From Tenacibaculum sp. (GTDB lineage Bacteria; Bacteroidota; Bacteroidia; Flavobacteriales; Flavobacteriaceae): a stretch of DNA of 40,556 bases. The stretch's first letter is position 1. Each line of letters starts with the position of its first letter. The stretch is from positions 1-40,556 of the forward strand of contig JAGYHQ010000011.1 in NCBI GenBank assembly GCA_018456245.1, given 5' to 3'. A program made the translations under genes and the position numbers. The notes beneath the pieces were generated by a model. That model made no database searches. It had not been told where the DNA came from and was given only the letters and a program-made list of their open reading frames with translations. Positions 17,711 through 27,627 of the stretch are shown here, in pieces.

Positions 17711-17750
17711 AATAAACCCAGATTAAATATTTAATCTGGGTTTATTTTTT
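17711..17750. terminator. Bidirectional terminator between infB and SPOR gene
   Basis: A perfect 36-bp palindrome (17711-17728 mirrored by 17729-17746, core AACCCAGATT) is followed by a T run on both strands. It closes infB on the plus strand and the SPOR gene on the minus strand. Confidence 0.9.
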
Positions 17751-17765
17751 AAGCCTATATCTATC

Positions 17766-18128
17766 CTATAATGGAATTATTATAGCACTAGGAAATTCTT
17801 CTCTTATTTTATTTAATTCTCTATCAGCATCTAATCTGTTTAGATAGTTTCCAACTTGTACTTTCCATTCAGGAGCTATATAGTTTAATTTAGTATAAAC
17901 TCCTCTGAATTTTTTTTCAAACTTAATTTTAAGACTTCTTGCACGGCTTTCAACCCCATTGTATATCTGAATTCTAAATCCCGTTCCGTGTCGTTTATTA
18001 AATTCTCTCTTCTTTTTAATTAAAGAAGTAATATTTTCAGTTTTATTAATGTTTAATTGCGCATTTGAAATTAGACACCCTAGAAAGAATGTTATTATTA
18101 ATGTTAAGTATAAATTATTTATTTTCAT
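17766..18128 (-). CDS. SPOR domain-containing protein
   Basis: This 120-residue secreted protein has an N-terminal signal peptide (hydrophobic residues 6-20, likely cleaved near SNAQ) and a C-terminal SPOR-type fold: GFRIQIYNGVESRARSLKIKFEK, then APEWKVQVGNYLNRLDADRELNKIREEFPSAIII. SPOR domains bind denuded glycan strands of peptidoglycan, often at division sites, so a periplasmic cell-wall role is likely. Small SPOR proteins next to infB are common in Flavobacteriia. It converges with infB across the terminator at 17711-17750 and has its own -7 element (18145-18152). Confidence 0.85.
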   Translation of the reverse strand: MKINNLYLTLIITFFLGCLISNAQLNINKTENITSLIKKKREFNKRHGTGFRIQIYNGVESRARSLKIKFEKKFRGVYTKLNYIAPEWKVQVGNYLNRLDADRELNKIREEFPSAIIIPL

Positions 18129-18144
18129 ATAAGTTTAATTTTTA

Positions 18145-18152
18145 CAAAGGTA
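18145..18152 (-). promoter_or_regulatory. Putative -7 element of the SPOR gene
   Basis: Reads TACCTTTG on the minus strand, an exact TAnnTTTG match 16 bp before the ATG at 18128. No good -33 TTG was seen. Confidence 0.4.
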
Positions 18153-18287
18153 ATAACTTATTAATTATTTTTTTATTGTTAAGTATAATTAATAAATTTG
18201 ATTACCAATAAAAAATGTAAAACCAATAAAATCATTAAGTTGTAATTATTTATAAGCAGTAAAAATAATTATTAGAAAGATAAATAG

Positions 18288-18295
18288 TACATTTG
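18288..18295 (+). promoter_or_regulatory. Putative -7 element of the ruvA-sprA operon
   Basis: TACATTTG is an exact TAnnTTTG match 39 bp before the ruvA ATG. No TTG is found 19-21 bp upstream. The 206-bp gap between the SPOR gene and ruvA otherwise holds only AT-rich sequence. Confidence 0.42.
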
Positions 18296-18334
18296 TTGTT
18301 TAGATTAATGAATGAATTTTAAAGCATAACAATA

Positions 18335-18916
18335 ATGATTACACAAATTAAAGGAAAAATTGTAGAGAAAAACCCTACTTATGTAGTTGTAGATTGCAAT
18401 GGAATTGGGTATATGCTACATATTTCTTTAAATTCATTTTCTATGTTACCAACAAGTGAAAATGTATTGTTGTATACTCATTTAATTGTTAGGGAAGATG
18501 CACATATTTTATACGGTTTTATTGATAAAGTTGAGAGAGATATTTTTAGATTATTGATATCTGTTTCAGGGGTGGGTGCAAGCATAGCAAGAACAATGTT
18601 ATCTTCTATGACTTCTAAAGAAATTAAACAGGCAATTGCTTTAGGTGATGTTAAGTTAATACAATCGGTTAAAGGAATTGGTGTTAAAACAGCACAACGT
18701 GTTATTGTAGATTTAAAAGATAAAGTACTAAAAATGTTTGATATTGATGAAGTTTCAGTAATTGAAAGCAATACAAATAAAGAAGAAGCGTTATCAGCAT
18801 TAGATGTTTTAGGTTTTTCTCGTAAACAATCTGAAAAAGTAATTATAGGTATTTTAAAAGAAATTCCAGAAATTAGTGTTGAAAAACTAATAAAGATGGC
18901 ATTAAAAAAATTATAA
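18335..18916 (+). CDS. ruvA: Holliday junction branch migration protein RuvA
   Basis: RuvA binds the four-way junction and guides the RuvB motor during recombination and fork repair. The 193-residue protein has the N-terminal OB fold (MITQIKGKIVEKNPTYVVVD, then HLIVREDAHILYGF), the two helix-hairpin-helix motifs (LISVSGVGASIARTML and LIQSVKGIGVKTAQRVIVDLKDK), and the small C-terminal RuvB-contacting domain (EALSALDVLGFSRKQSEKVI). It is full length. sprA begins 5 bp after its stop, so a repair gene and a secretion gene share a transcript. Confidence 0.96.
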   Translation: MITQIKGKIVEKNPTYVVVDCNGIGYMLHISLNSFSMLPTSENVLLYTHLIVREDAHILYGFIDKVERDIFRLLISVSGVGASIARTMLSSMTSKEIKQAIALGDVKLIQSVKGIGVKTAQRVIVDLKDKVLKMFDIDEVSVIESNTNKEEALSALDVLGFSRKQSEKVIIGILKEIPEISVEKLIKMALKKL

Positions 18917-18921
18917 TAAAA

Positions 18922-21900
18922 TTGAAAAAAAATAGTCTTAATATATTGTTTACTACATTTACATTGTTGGTAAGTGTAGTGTCGTATTCACAAAAAAATA
19001 ATCATACAAATGGAGTAAAAAAAGACTCTGTTATTCCGTTAAAATATGACTTTAAAAATACTCAAAAAGGAAGTTTATTTTTAAATAATTCAACAAAAAC
19101 AGAAGTTACTTATGACGAGGAGTTAGATAAATTTATTTTAGTAGAAAAGATAGGGGATTATTATATAGGAACCCCTATTTATATGACTGTTGATGAGTAT
19201 GATAAATATAGGTTAAATAATGATTTAAAAGGATATTTTAAAGAAAAAGTAAATTCTTCGAGTGGTAGTAACGGAGGTAATAGAAAAAATTTATTACCAA
19301 AGTATTATGTAAATTCTAAGTTTTTTGAATCTGTTTTTGGTGGTAATGAAGTAGAATTTGTTACAAGTGGACAGGTTAGTATTAAATTAGGAGCTATATA
19401 TAATAGAACAGAAAATCCACAAATATCTATAGAGAATCAAAGTAATTTAATGTTTGATTTTGATCAAAAGATAGGAGCAGGGCTTCAAGCTAAAATAGGT
19501 AAACGATTAGAAGTTAATGCAAATTATGATACGCAATCTACTTTTGATTTTCAGAATATGGTTAAATTACAATATACTCCTACTGAAGATGATATTTTAC
19601 AAAAAATAGATGTAGGTAATATTAATTTACCAATAAAAAACTCTTTAATAAATGGAGCTCAATCATTATTTGGTATACGTACAGATTTAAAGTTTGGAAA
19701 AACTACAATTAGAGCTGCTTTTTCTCAACAAAATTCACAAACAAAACAAGTTGTGTCTAGAGGAGGAGCCGTTATTGAAGAATTTGAATTACGTGCCTCA
19801 GATTATGATAATGATAGACACTTCTTTTTATCACAATACTTTAGGGAAAATTTTGCTTCCTCTTTGGCTAATTATCCATTAATAAGTAGCCCGATTAATA
19901 TAACAAGAGTTGAGGTTTGGGTAACAAATAGAAATCAAAATGTTAAAGATTATCGAAGTATAGTTGCTTTTGCTGATATTGGTGAATCTGTAAAGGAAAA
20001 TTTGGTTGCAAAAAATTTGGTTACTGTTACAAATCCGATTTCTGTAAATGGTAAAATACTCCCTTATAATAAAGTTAATAAAATAGAAAGTTTGTTAGAT
20101 GAATCAAAAGGAGGAATTAGAGATGTGTCTACATTAGAAGCTTCAATAAAAACGGTTTTACCTAAAGCTAAACAAGGTTTAGATTATTCTTATTTACAAA
20201 ATGCAAGAAAATTAGATGCTAGTGAATATAAAGTGCATCCACAATTAGGTTATATTTCTTTAAGTAGAAGATTAAATGATGGAGAAGTACTTGCTGTTGC
20301 TTATGAATATAGTGTTGTTGGTGCTTCTAATAGTAAAACAATTTTTAAAGTAGGTGAATTTTCTAATGATGGAATAGTTGCACCGGCAAATATTGCTGTT
20401 AAATTATTAAGAAGTGAAATTTTAACGACACGAAGACCTGATAATAAGAATAAATCATTTCCAACTTGGAGCTTAATGATGAAAAATATTTATCCAATAG
20501 GGGCTTTTCCTTTAATGAGAGATGGTTTTAGGTTTGAGTTAATGTATCGAGATGATGAAACAGGAGTATTGTTAAATACTTTGCAAGGAGCAAAAGAAAC
20601 AGATATAAGGGATAGAACATTACTAAATATTTTAAATTTAGATAAATTAGACCAAAGTGAATACGCTGTTCCTAATGGAGATGGTTTTTTTGATTATGTA
20701 GAAGGAGTAACAGTTAATTCAGAAAGAGGGTATATTATTTTCCCAGAGCCAGAACCTTTTGGTAATTATTTAGATGGAGTGTTAAAAAACCCTGATGATA
20801 GAAATAAATATTTATTTAATGAGCTTTATTTAACTACAAAAATTCAAGCCAAAAATGAATATCAAAATAAAGATAAATTCTTTTTAAAAGGATATTTTAA
20901 ATCTGAAACAAATAGAGGTATTTCTTTAGGAGCATTTAATATTCCTAGAGGATCAGTAAGAGTTACAGCAGGAGGTAGAGTTTTAGTTGAAGGTGTAGAT
21001 TATGTTGTAGATTATCAAATGGGAAGTGTAAAAATTCTTGACCCAGGATTAGAGGCTTCAGGGGTGCCTATTAGTGCAAGAGTAGAGAATAATACGTTTT
21101 TTAATAGGCAACGTAAAACCTTTATAGGTGTTGATGTTGAACATCGTTTTAATGAAAATTTTGTTGTTGGGGGTACGTTTTTAAATGTAAGTGAAAAGCC
21201 AATTACTCCAAAGGTTAATTTAGGAGGAGAGCCTATAAATAATATAATGTTAGGATTGAATTTAGATTATTCAACGGAGGTACCTTATTTTACAAAATTA
21301 GTTAATAAATTGCCTTTTGTTGAAACTGATGTTATGTCTAATTTATCAGTGAGAGCAGATATGGCATATTTGTTACCTGGTACGCCAAGTAGAATTGATA
21401 TTAATGGTTCAGCAACTTCTTATTTAGATGATTTTGAGGCTTCTCAAATTCCAATAAATTTAAATAATCAAAGGCAATGGTTTTTGGCAAGTACGCCAGT
21501 TTCACAAGGATTTAATGGTAATTCTTATGGTTTAGATTATAATTATAAGAGGGCAAAATTAGCTTGGTATAATATTGATCAATTATTTTATTCAAAAAGT
21601 TCCAATAGACCTAAAAATATTGATGAGGATGAGTTATCTAGAAGCGAAACTCGCCAGGTTAGTTATTCAGAATTGTTCCCAAATACCGATTTAGATATAA
21701 CAAGGTTAAATATAGTAAAAACCTTAGATTTAGCTTATTTCCCAGAAGAAAGAGGACCATATAATTTTAATACTTCTCCAAATAAATCTCAAGATAATTG
21801 GGGTGGGATTATGAGGGCTTTAACTACTAATAACTTTGAACAAGCTAATGTTGAATATATCCAGTTTTGGTTAATGGATCCTTACGAAAATTATTCTATT

Positions 21901-24900
21901 ACAGAAAAAGAAGGGTTAACACCCGGTTTAGATCCTAATGATTTAAATAATCAAGGGGAGTTATTTATAAATTTAGGAAACCTATCTGAAGATATTTTAA
22001 GAGATTCTAGAAAACAGTATGAAAACGGACTTTCAACAACAAGTAATAATTCTCCTATGAAAGAGACTATTTGGGGAAAAGTGCCTGTTAATCCATCAAT
22101 AATGTATGCTTTTAGTGATAATAAATCAGATAGAAAGCAACAAGATGTAGGTTTAGATGGTTTAAATGATGATGAAGAAAAGTTAAAATTTCCATCATTT
22201 GCACATTTAGAAGACCCAGCAGGAGATAACTTTCAGTTTTTTAGAGGGGGAAAATTAGATGCACAAAATGCATCAATACTAGCTAGATATAAAAATTATA
22301 ATGGAACACAAGGAAATTCTCCGACTCCAGATCAATCAGAAGAATCTTATATAACATCGTCATCAAGTTATCCTGATACTGAAGATATTAATAGAGATCA
22401 AACTATGAATATGGTAAGTTCATATTTCGAGTATAAAATTTCATTAAAAAAGAGTGATTTTGTAAAAGGAAGAAATCATATTGTAGATGTTAAAACAAAA
22501 CGAATTACCCTGCCAAACGGAAAAGTTAATACAACTAATTGGTATCAATTTAGAATTCCTGTAAGAAGTGGTTATTCGGGGGCTGTTGGAGGTATAACCG
22601 ACTTTAATAGTATTAGATTTATGCGTATGTATTTAACAAAATTTAAAATACCTGTTGTACTACGTTTTGGTGAATTAGAATTGGTTCGTGGAGATTGGAG
22701 ACGTTATACAAAAACGTTAAATCCTAATATACCACAAACAAATTTATCACCACAAGAAATTAATAATTTTGAAGTAGGAGTAGTTAGTATTGAGCAAAAT
22801 GAAAGACGTTATGCCCTTCCACCAGGTATTACTCGTGAAAATATACAAGGTACTAATAGAATTAGAAGACGAAATGAGCAATCGGTGTCTTTAAAAGTTT
22901 TAAACTTGAAATCAGATAATACAAGAGCCATGTACAAAAATATAAGTATGGATATGCGTAGGTATAAAAAATTACGTATGTATTTGCATGCTGAAGGAGA
23001 TTTGAATACAGTAAAAGATAATGATGTTTTGGCTGTTGTTAGGCTTGGTACTGATTTAGATGATAATTATTATGAAATTGAAAAACCTCTTAAATTATCA
23101 AGAACATTATTAAATCCAACCTCTTTAGAGGTATGGCCAAAGGAGAATAATTTAGAACTGTCACTAAATGAATTATCTAAATTAAAATTAAAAAGAGATG
23201 GTTCTGGTATTAGTATCTCTACAATTTATAGTGGTGTTACGTCTAATGGATTAAAAGTAAAGATAAAAGGAAATCCTACTTTAGGGCAAATAAGAACTGT
23301 GATATTGGGTGTTAAAAATACTTCATTATCTGAAAAAACAGTTGAAGTTTGGTTTAATGAATTACGTGCAGTTGGTTTTGATAATAAAGCAGGATGGGCA
23401 GCTGTATTAAGTGCTGATGCTAATTTTGCAGATGTTGCTAATGTTTCTTTAACAGGGCGTATGTCAACCGTTGGTTTTGGAGATGTTGAAGATAGAGTGC
23501 AAGAAAGAAGTTTTGAAAATGTAAAACAATACAATGTGTCTACTAATGTTCAATTAGGTAAGATGATGCCTAAAAAATGGAATGTACAATTACCAATGAA
23601 TTATACTTATGGAGAAGAGTTTAGAGATCCTGAGTATAATCCTCAATACCAAGATGTAAAGCAGTCTGATGCTTTAAAATCAGGAGGGAAATTAGCAAAA
23701 CAAAATGCTAAAAATGCACAAAATTATACATTAAGGAAAGGAGTAAGTTTTATAAATGTTAAAAAGAATAGAAATCCTGAAAGTGATAAAAAACCTAAAT
23801 TCTATGATATAGAAAATGTATCATTCTCTTATGCCTTTAATGAGGAATTTCATAGAGATTATAATATTTTAAAATATTTAAATCAGAACTTAACAACAGG
23901 TTTAAGCTATAATTTTAATTTTAAACCATGGGTTATAGAACCGTTTAAAAAATCAAGTAAATTAAGTAATAAGTATTGGCGTTTTATTAAAGATTTAAAC
24001 TTTAATCCTGTGCCTAAAGTAGTTTCAATTAATTCAGTAATTAATAGAAACTATAATATTCAGCAATCAAGAAATTTAGTTCCTGGTTTTACAGAACAAC
24101 CAAAATTAATACAAAGGAGATTTATGTTTAATTGGGATTACACTGTAGGTTTTGATTTAACCAAATCATTACAATTTAATTTTAACGCTACCAATAATTA
24201 CATATACGATAGTTTTGGGAAAAAAGAAGAATTAGGAATTTATGATAATTTCTTTAATATTGGTCGCCCAGATCATTATCATCAAAAATTAAATGCAACA
24301 TATAAATTACCAATAAATAAATTGCCATATTTAAGTTTTATAACAGCAAATTATGGTTATGATGCTGATTTTGATTGGCAATCAAGCTCTCAATTACCAA
24401 ATGTTAGAGATAAAGTTGGTAATGTAATTCAAAATTCAAATACTCATAGGTTAAGTGTAGATGTTAATTTTGGAGGTCTTTATAAAAATTTAGGATTAAG
24501 TAAATTATTATTGAAAGGAACTAAAAAAGGAGAAACTTCTGTAAATGGTAACAATAAACTTAAGAAAAATGCTTCTTTTTCAAATAAAATATTAAAAGGA
24601 ACATATGATATTTTAACATCTATTAAAAAGGCAAGAATTAATTATTCTAAAAATAGTGGAACATTATTACAAGGATACAAACCAACTATAGGGTTTTTAG
24701 GAAGAGACAATTATGCAGGAGGCTTAGCACCAACTTTAGGGTTTGTTTTTGGAAGCCAAACGGATATTTTAAATCATGCGATTGAAAATAATTGGTTAAT
24801 AACAAGAGACCCTAATAATAAGAATGATTTATATTACAATAAAACATATGCTAAAACAAAGAATAGTAAATTAGATTATAATATTTCAGTAATACCAGCC

Positions 24901-25983
24901 AAAGGTTTTACTGTTGATATTGTAGGTAATAGAATAAAAACGTCAAGTTTAACAAAACAGTTAGACGTTTTAGGAGATTATAATTCAACCGATAATGATT
25001 ATAGTAATTTAAGGTTAAATAAAGATTTAAAAACTTTTGAAACAGGTAATTATAGTACAAGTTATTTTATGTTAAGAACTATGTTTAATAATGGAGAATC
25101 TCTTTTCAAAAAATTCTTAAGTAATAGAGCTATAATTTCTAATAGGTTGGCAAAACAAACAGGTTTATCTAACTCACAAGATGCAAATACTGCAGGATTT
25201 AAACATTCAGGGCAACAAGTTATGCTTCCTGCATTTTTATCAGCATATTCAGGTACTAGTGCAAGTAAAATTAGTACGGGTATTTTTAGAAATATTCCTA
25301 TTCCTAATTGGACTATTCGTTATAACGGATTTATGAATTACACATGGTTTAGAAAGAACTTTAGTTCGTTTACTCTTTCACATGGTTATAAATCGTCTTA
25401 TACAATAGGTAATTATACGAATAATTTGCAATATGATGATGATAATCCTAATTTAACGGATGTTTCAAATAATTATAATCCTAAAATTTTAATTGCTCAA
25501 GCAACTTTAATTGATGAGTTTTCACCATTAATTAGGGTAGATATGAAAATGAGAAATTCAATATCAATTAAAGGAGAAATAAGAAAAGATAGAAGTTTAA
25601 CTCTTAATTTTAATAACAATACATTAACTGATGTTAGAGGAACAGAATATATATTTGGTGTTGGATATAGAATAAAAGATGTTAAATTTGTAACAAGGCT
25701 TTTAGGGAAAAAGCAAACTTTAAAAGGAGATATAAATTTAAGGGCAGATTTATCTTTGAGAGATAATTTAACACTCATTCGTTCTATTGATGAAAATAAT
25801 AGTCAAATTACAGGAGGAGAAAGATTGTTCGGATTTAAGTTTCTTGCAAATTATAATTTAACAAGAAATATAACAGCAGCATTTTATTATAATCATAATA
25901 CTTTTAATTATGCGATATCAACGTCATTTCCAAGACAATCAATAAATACAGGAATTAATATAATTTATAATTTAGGAAATTAA
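18922..25983 (+). CDS. sprA: SprA, type 9 secretion system outer-membrane translocon
   Basis: SprA forms the very large outer-membrane barrel through which type 9 cargo leaves the cell, and it is needed for gliding in Flavobacterium. The 2353 residues fit the usual length of about 2400. An N-terminal signal peptide (LNILFTTFTLLVSVVSYSQ) precedes repeated SprA_N-type regions marked by the INGSATSYLDDFEASQIP block near residue 830, then many amphipathic strands through to the C-terminus. The start is TTG at 18922: it opens the signal peptide, a stop lies just upstream, and no in-frame ATG comes before the mature region. It follows ruvA by 5 bp and precedes gcvH by 16 bp. Confidence 0.96.
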   Translation: MKKNSLNILFTTFTLLVSVVSYSQKNNHTNGVKKDSVIPLKYDFKNTQKGSLFLNNSTKTEVTYDEELDKFILVEKIGDYYIGTPIYMTVDEYDKYRLNNDLKGYFKEKVNSSSGSNGGNRKNLLPKYYVNSKFFESVFGGNEVEFVTSGQVSIKLGAIYNRTENPQISIENQSNLMFDFDQKIGAGLQAKIGKRLEVNANYDTQSTFDFQNMVKLQYTPTEDDILQKIDVGNINLPIKNSLINGAQSLFGIRTDLKFGKTTIRAAFSQQNSQTKQVVSRGGAVIEEFELRASDYDNDRHFFLSQYFRENFASSLANYPLISSPINITRVEVWVTNRNQNVKDYRSIVAFADIGESVKENLVAKNLVTVTNPISVNGKILPYNKVNKIESLLDESKGGIRDVSTLEASIKTVLPKAKQGLDYSYLQNARKLDASEYKVHPQLGYISLSRRLNDGEVLAVAYEYSVVGASNSKTIFKVGEFSNDGIVAPANIAVKLLRSEILTTRRPDNKNKSFPTWSLMMKNIYPIGAFPLMRDGFRFELMYRDDETGVLLNTLQGAKETDIRDRTLLNILNLDKLDQSEYAVPNGDGFFDYVEGVTVNSERGYIIFPEPEPFGNYLDGVLKNPDDRNKYLFNELYLTTKIQAKNEYQNKDKFFLKGYFKSETNRGISLGAFNIPRGSVRVTAGGRVLVEGVDYVVDYQMGSVKILDPGLEASGVPISARVENNTFFNRQRKTFIGVDVEHRFNENFVVGGTFLNVSEKPITPKVNLGGEPINNIMLGLNLDYSTEVPYFTKLVNKLPFVETDVMSNLSVRADMAYLLPGTPSRIDINGSATSYLDDFEASQIPINLNNQRQWFLASTPVSQGFNGNSYGLDYNYKRAKLAWYNIDQLFYSKSSNRPKNIDEDELSRSETRQVSYSELFPNTDLDITRLNIVKTLDLAYFPEERGPYNFNTSPNKSQDNWGGIMRALTTNNFEQANVEYIQFWLMDPYENYSITEKEGLTPGLDPNDLNNQGELFINLGNLSEDILRDSRKQYENGLSTTSNNSPMKETIWGKVPVNPSIMYAFSDNKSDRKQQDVGLDGLNDDEEKLKFPSFAHLEDPAGDNFQFFRGGKLDAQNASILARYKNYNGTQGNSPTPDQSEESYITSSSSYPDTEDINRDQTMNMVSSYFEYKISLKKSDFVKGRNHIVDVKTKRITLPNGKVNTTNWYQFRIPVRSGYSGAVGGITDFNSIRFMRMYLTKFKIPVVLRFGELELVRGDWRRYTKTLNPNIPQTNLSPQEINNFEVGVVSIEQNERRYALPPGITRENIQGTNRIRRRNEQSVSLKVLNLKSDNTRAMYKNISMDMRRYKKLRMYLHAEGDLNTVKDNDVLAVVRLGTDLDDNYYEIEKPLKLSRTLLNPTSLEVWPKENNLELSLNELSKLKLKRDGSGISISTIYSGVTSNGLKVKIKGNPTLGQIRTVILGVKNTSLSEKTVEVWFNELRAVGFDNKAGWAAVLSADANFADVANVSLTGRMSTVGFGDVEDRVQERSFENVKQYNVSTNVQLGKMMPKKWNVQLPMNYTYGEEFRDPEYNPQYQDVKQSDALKSGGKLAKQNAKNAQNYTLRKGVSFINVKKNRNPESDKKPKFYDIENVSFSYAFNEEFHRDYNILKYLNQNLTTGLSYNFNFKPWVIEPFKKSSKLSNKYWRFIKDLNFNPVPKVVSINSVINRNYNIQQSRNLVPGFTEQPKLIQRRFMFNWDYTVGFDLTKSLQFNFNATNNYIYDSFGKKEELGIYDNFFNIGRPDHYHQKLNATYKLPINKLPYLSFITANYGYDADFDWQSSSQLPNVRDKVGNVIQNSNTHRLSVDVNFGGLYKNLGLSKLLLKGTKKGETSVNGNNKLKKNASFSNKILKGTYDILTSIKKARINYSKNSGTLLQGYKPTIGFLGRDNYAGGLAPTLGFVFGSQTDILNHAIENNWLITRDPNNKNDLYYNKTYAKTKNSKLDYNISVIPAKGFTVDIVGNRIKTSSLTKQLDVLGDYNSTDNDYSNLRLNKDLKTFETGNYSTSYFMLRTMFNNGESLFKKFLSNRAIISNRLAKQTGLSNSQDANTAGFKHSGQQVMLPAFLSAYSGTSASKISTGIFRNIPIPNWTIRYNGFMNYTWFRKNFSSFTLSHGYKSSYTIGNYTNNLQYDDDNPNLTDVSNNYNPKILIAQATLIDEFSPLIRVDMKMRNSISIKGEIRKDRSLTLNFNNNTLTDVRGTEYIFGVGYRIKDVKFVTRLLGKKQTLKGDINLRADLSLRDNLTLIRSIDENNSQITGGERLFGFKFLANYNLTRNITAAFYYNHNTFNYAISTSFPRQSINTGINIIYNLGN

Positions 25984-25999
25984 TATAAAATAATATAAA

Positions 26000-26380
26000 A
26001 TGAACATTCCAGAAGAACTAAAGTATACAAAAGACCACGAATGGGTTAAAATAGAGGGAGATACAGCTATAATAGGTATTACCGATTTTGCACAAAGTGA
26101 ATTAGGTGATATTGTTTTTGTAGATGTAGATACATTAGATGATACGTTAGATGCAGAAGAAATTTTTGGGTCGGTTGAGGCTGTTAAAACGGTATCAGAT
26201 TTGTTTATGCCTTTAAGTGGAGAAGTAGTAGAGTTTAATGAGGCATTAGAAGATGAGCCAGAGTTAGTTAATAATGATCCTTATGGTAAAGGTTGGATGA
26301 TTAAGGTTAAAGTATCTGACAGTAGCCAAATAGAAAATTTATTAGATGCTAAAAGCTATAAAGAACTTATACAGTCGTAA
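26000..26380 (+). CDS. gcvH: Glycine cleavage system H protein
   Basis: GcvH carries the lipoyl arm that shuttles the aminomethyl group between P, T and L proteins of glycine cleavage. The 126-residue protein has the normal fold and length: YTKDHEWV near the N-terminus, [17 protein letters not shown], and the lipoylation site Lys63 in [12 protein letters not shown], followed by [13 protein letters not shown]. The other glycine-cleavage genes are not in the window. It lies directly after sprA, an order also known from other flavobacteria, and its last 35 bases overlap the VanZ-family gene. Confidence 0.96.
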   Translation: MNIPEELKYTKDHEWVKIEGDTAIIGITDFAQSELGDIVFVDVDTLDDTLDAEEIFGSVEAVKTVSDLFMPLSGEVVEFNEALEDEPELVNNDPYGKGWMIKVKVSDSSQIENLLDAKSYKELIQS

Positions 26381-26717
26381 TTCACTTGTTATAGCAATTA
26401 TAATTACTTTATCAATTACTGTATTAAGTTTAGTTAAATTAGGTAAAGTATCATTTGGTTATCGTATAACTAATATAGATAAGGTATATCATACAATAGC
26501 GTATTGTTTTTTAGCATTAGCATGGTTAATAGCCTTGGCAAAAAATAAAAGAATGATAATATTAGTAGTAATTTGTTCTATTATTTTTGGCATTATTATT
26601 GAGGTTTTGCAAGGATTATTAACAAGTTATAGAACAGCTGAATGGTCTGATTTTTTGGCTAATACAGTAGGTGTATTTTTAGGATTATTAGTTTTTAAAC
26701 TTTTTTCTAAAAATTAA
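26346..26717 (+). CDS. VanZ-family membrane protein
   Basis: This 123-residue protein has about four membrane segments and the VanZ-like pattern: [18 protein letters not shown], a central hydrophobic segment [20 protein letters not shown], and the conserved [21 protein letters not shown] with the Asp/Asn pair. The family is named for a teicoplanin-resistance protein, but most members have no known role, and resistance should not be assumed. Its ATG lies inside the end of gcvH in another frame (35-bp overlap), which suggests translational coupling. The only other in-frame starts would remove the first membrane segment. Confidence 0.85.
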   Translation: MLKAIKNLYSRNSLVIAIIITLSITVLSLVKLGKVSFGYRITNIDKVYHTIAYCFLALAWLIALAKNKRMIILVVICSIIFGIIIEVLQGLLTSYRTAEWSDFLANTVGVFLGLLVFKLFSKN

Positions 26718-26730
26718 TCAACATTAAAGT

Positions 26731-26762
26731 TTGTATAAGTAAAAATAATTTAGTTAAATTAG
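26731..26762 (+). promoter_or_regulatory. Possible internal promoter before tonB
   Basis: TTG at 26731-26733 and TAAATTAG at 26755-26762 are 21 bp apart. The second element differs from TAnnTTTG at one base. It lies 23 bp before the tonB ATG and would allow tonB transcription apart from sprA. Confidence 0.35.
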
Positions 26763-26785
26763 CGAACTATTAAAAACTTTCTAGG

Positions 26786-27514
26786 ATGGAAATTAAGAAG
26801 AACCCAAAATCAAATTTAGAAAACTACAGTAAGTTGTTCATACAACTTGGTTTAGTTCTTGCTTTGTTTGTAACATATGTATCTATTGAGAATAAAACAT
26901 ATGATAAACAATACGATGAGTTAGGAGTGGCTGAATTAGGAAAAGAGGTAGAGGATGAAACTATTATGTTAACTCCACCACCACCACCACCGCCACCAAA
27001 ACCAAAAGCACCGCCACCACCAGCTCCTGAAAAAATAGAAGTTGTTGAAGATGAGAAGGAAATAGAAGAAACGGTTATTGAAACTACTGAAACAGATGAA
27101 GCAGAGGCAGTAGAAGTAGAAGAGATAGAAGAAGTAGAAGAGGTTGAAGAAATAGTAGAAGATGTACCATTTTCTATTATTGAGGAAGTGCCTGTTTTTC
27201 CTGGGTGTACGGGTTCTAAGGCAGAAAAGAAAGACTGTTTAAACAAAAAAATGCGTAGACACGTTACAAGAAACTTTAATGCAGATTTGGCTAATGAGTT
27301 AGGGTTACCATCGGGTAGGAAAAGAATTTATGTTCAGTTTAAGATTGATAAAGATGGTAGTATAGTAGATATTAAGGCAAGAGCACCTCATCCTAGATTA
27401 AAAACAGAAGCTATTCGTATAGCAAAGAAATTACCTAGAATGAAACCAGGTAAACAAAGAGGTAAGCCAGTACGTGTTGGTTATACATTACCGATTGTAT
27501 TTAATGTAGAATAG
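26786..27514 (+). CDS. Energy transducer TonB
   Basis: TonB-type proteins transmit proton-motive force from ExbBD to outer-membrane receptors. The 242-residue protein has one N-terminal membrane helix (about residues 14-34), a proline-rich stretch (about 62-80, PPPPPPPPKPKAPPPP), an unusually acidic Glu/Val-rich linker (about 83-130), and a C-terminal TonB domain (RIYVQFKIDKDGSIVDIKARAPHP through GYTLPIVFNVE) that contacts TonB boxes. The VFPGC block before the domain is typical of Bacteroidota TonB proteins. No ExbB/ExbD genes are nearby. It ends the sprA cluster at the 27541-27572 terminator. Confidence 0.92.
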   Translation: MEIKKNPKSNLENYSKLFIQLGLVLALFVTYVSIENKTYDKQYDELGVAELGKEVEDETIMLTPPPPPPPPKPKAPPPPAPEKIEVVEDEKEIEETVIETTETDEAEAVEVEEIEEVEEVEEIVEDVPFSIIEEVPVFPGCTGSKAEKKDCLNKKMRRHVTRNFNADLANELGLPSGRKRIYVQFKIDKDGSIVDIKARAPHPRLKTEAIRIAKKLPRMKPGKQRGKPVRVGYTLPIVFNVE

Positions 27515-27540
27515 TAGTGTTTACATACTTATAATAATAT

Positions 27541-27576
27541 AAAAAAGGGATAGATTAATCTATCCCTTTTTTATAT
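27541..27576. terminator. Bidirectional terminator after tonB
   Basis: A perfect 32-bp palindrome (AAAAAAGGGATAGATT mirrored at 27557-27572) has A on one side and T on the other, so it can stop both tonB and the convergent GH3-like transcript. Confidence 0.88.
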
Positions 27577-27627
27577 ATGTTAAATTATTTATAATATGAT
27601 GGTCAAAACACTATATATTTATGATTA

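Noticed and set aside
26970..27030. CCA/CCG-rich microsatellite-like run in tonB
   Set aside because: It encodes the proline-rich spacer that all TonB proteins have.
26824..27246. A 140-codon frame on the minus strand opposite tonB, with Ser- and Gly-rich runs
   Set aside because: The runs are the complement of the Pro- and Glu-rich codons of TonB; there is no independent support.
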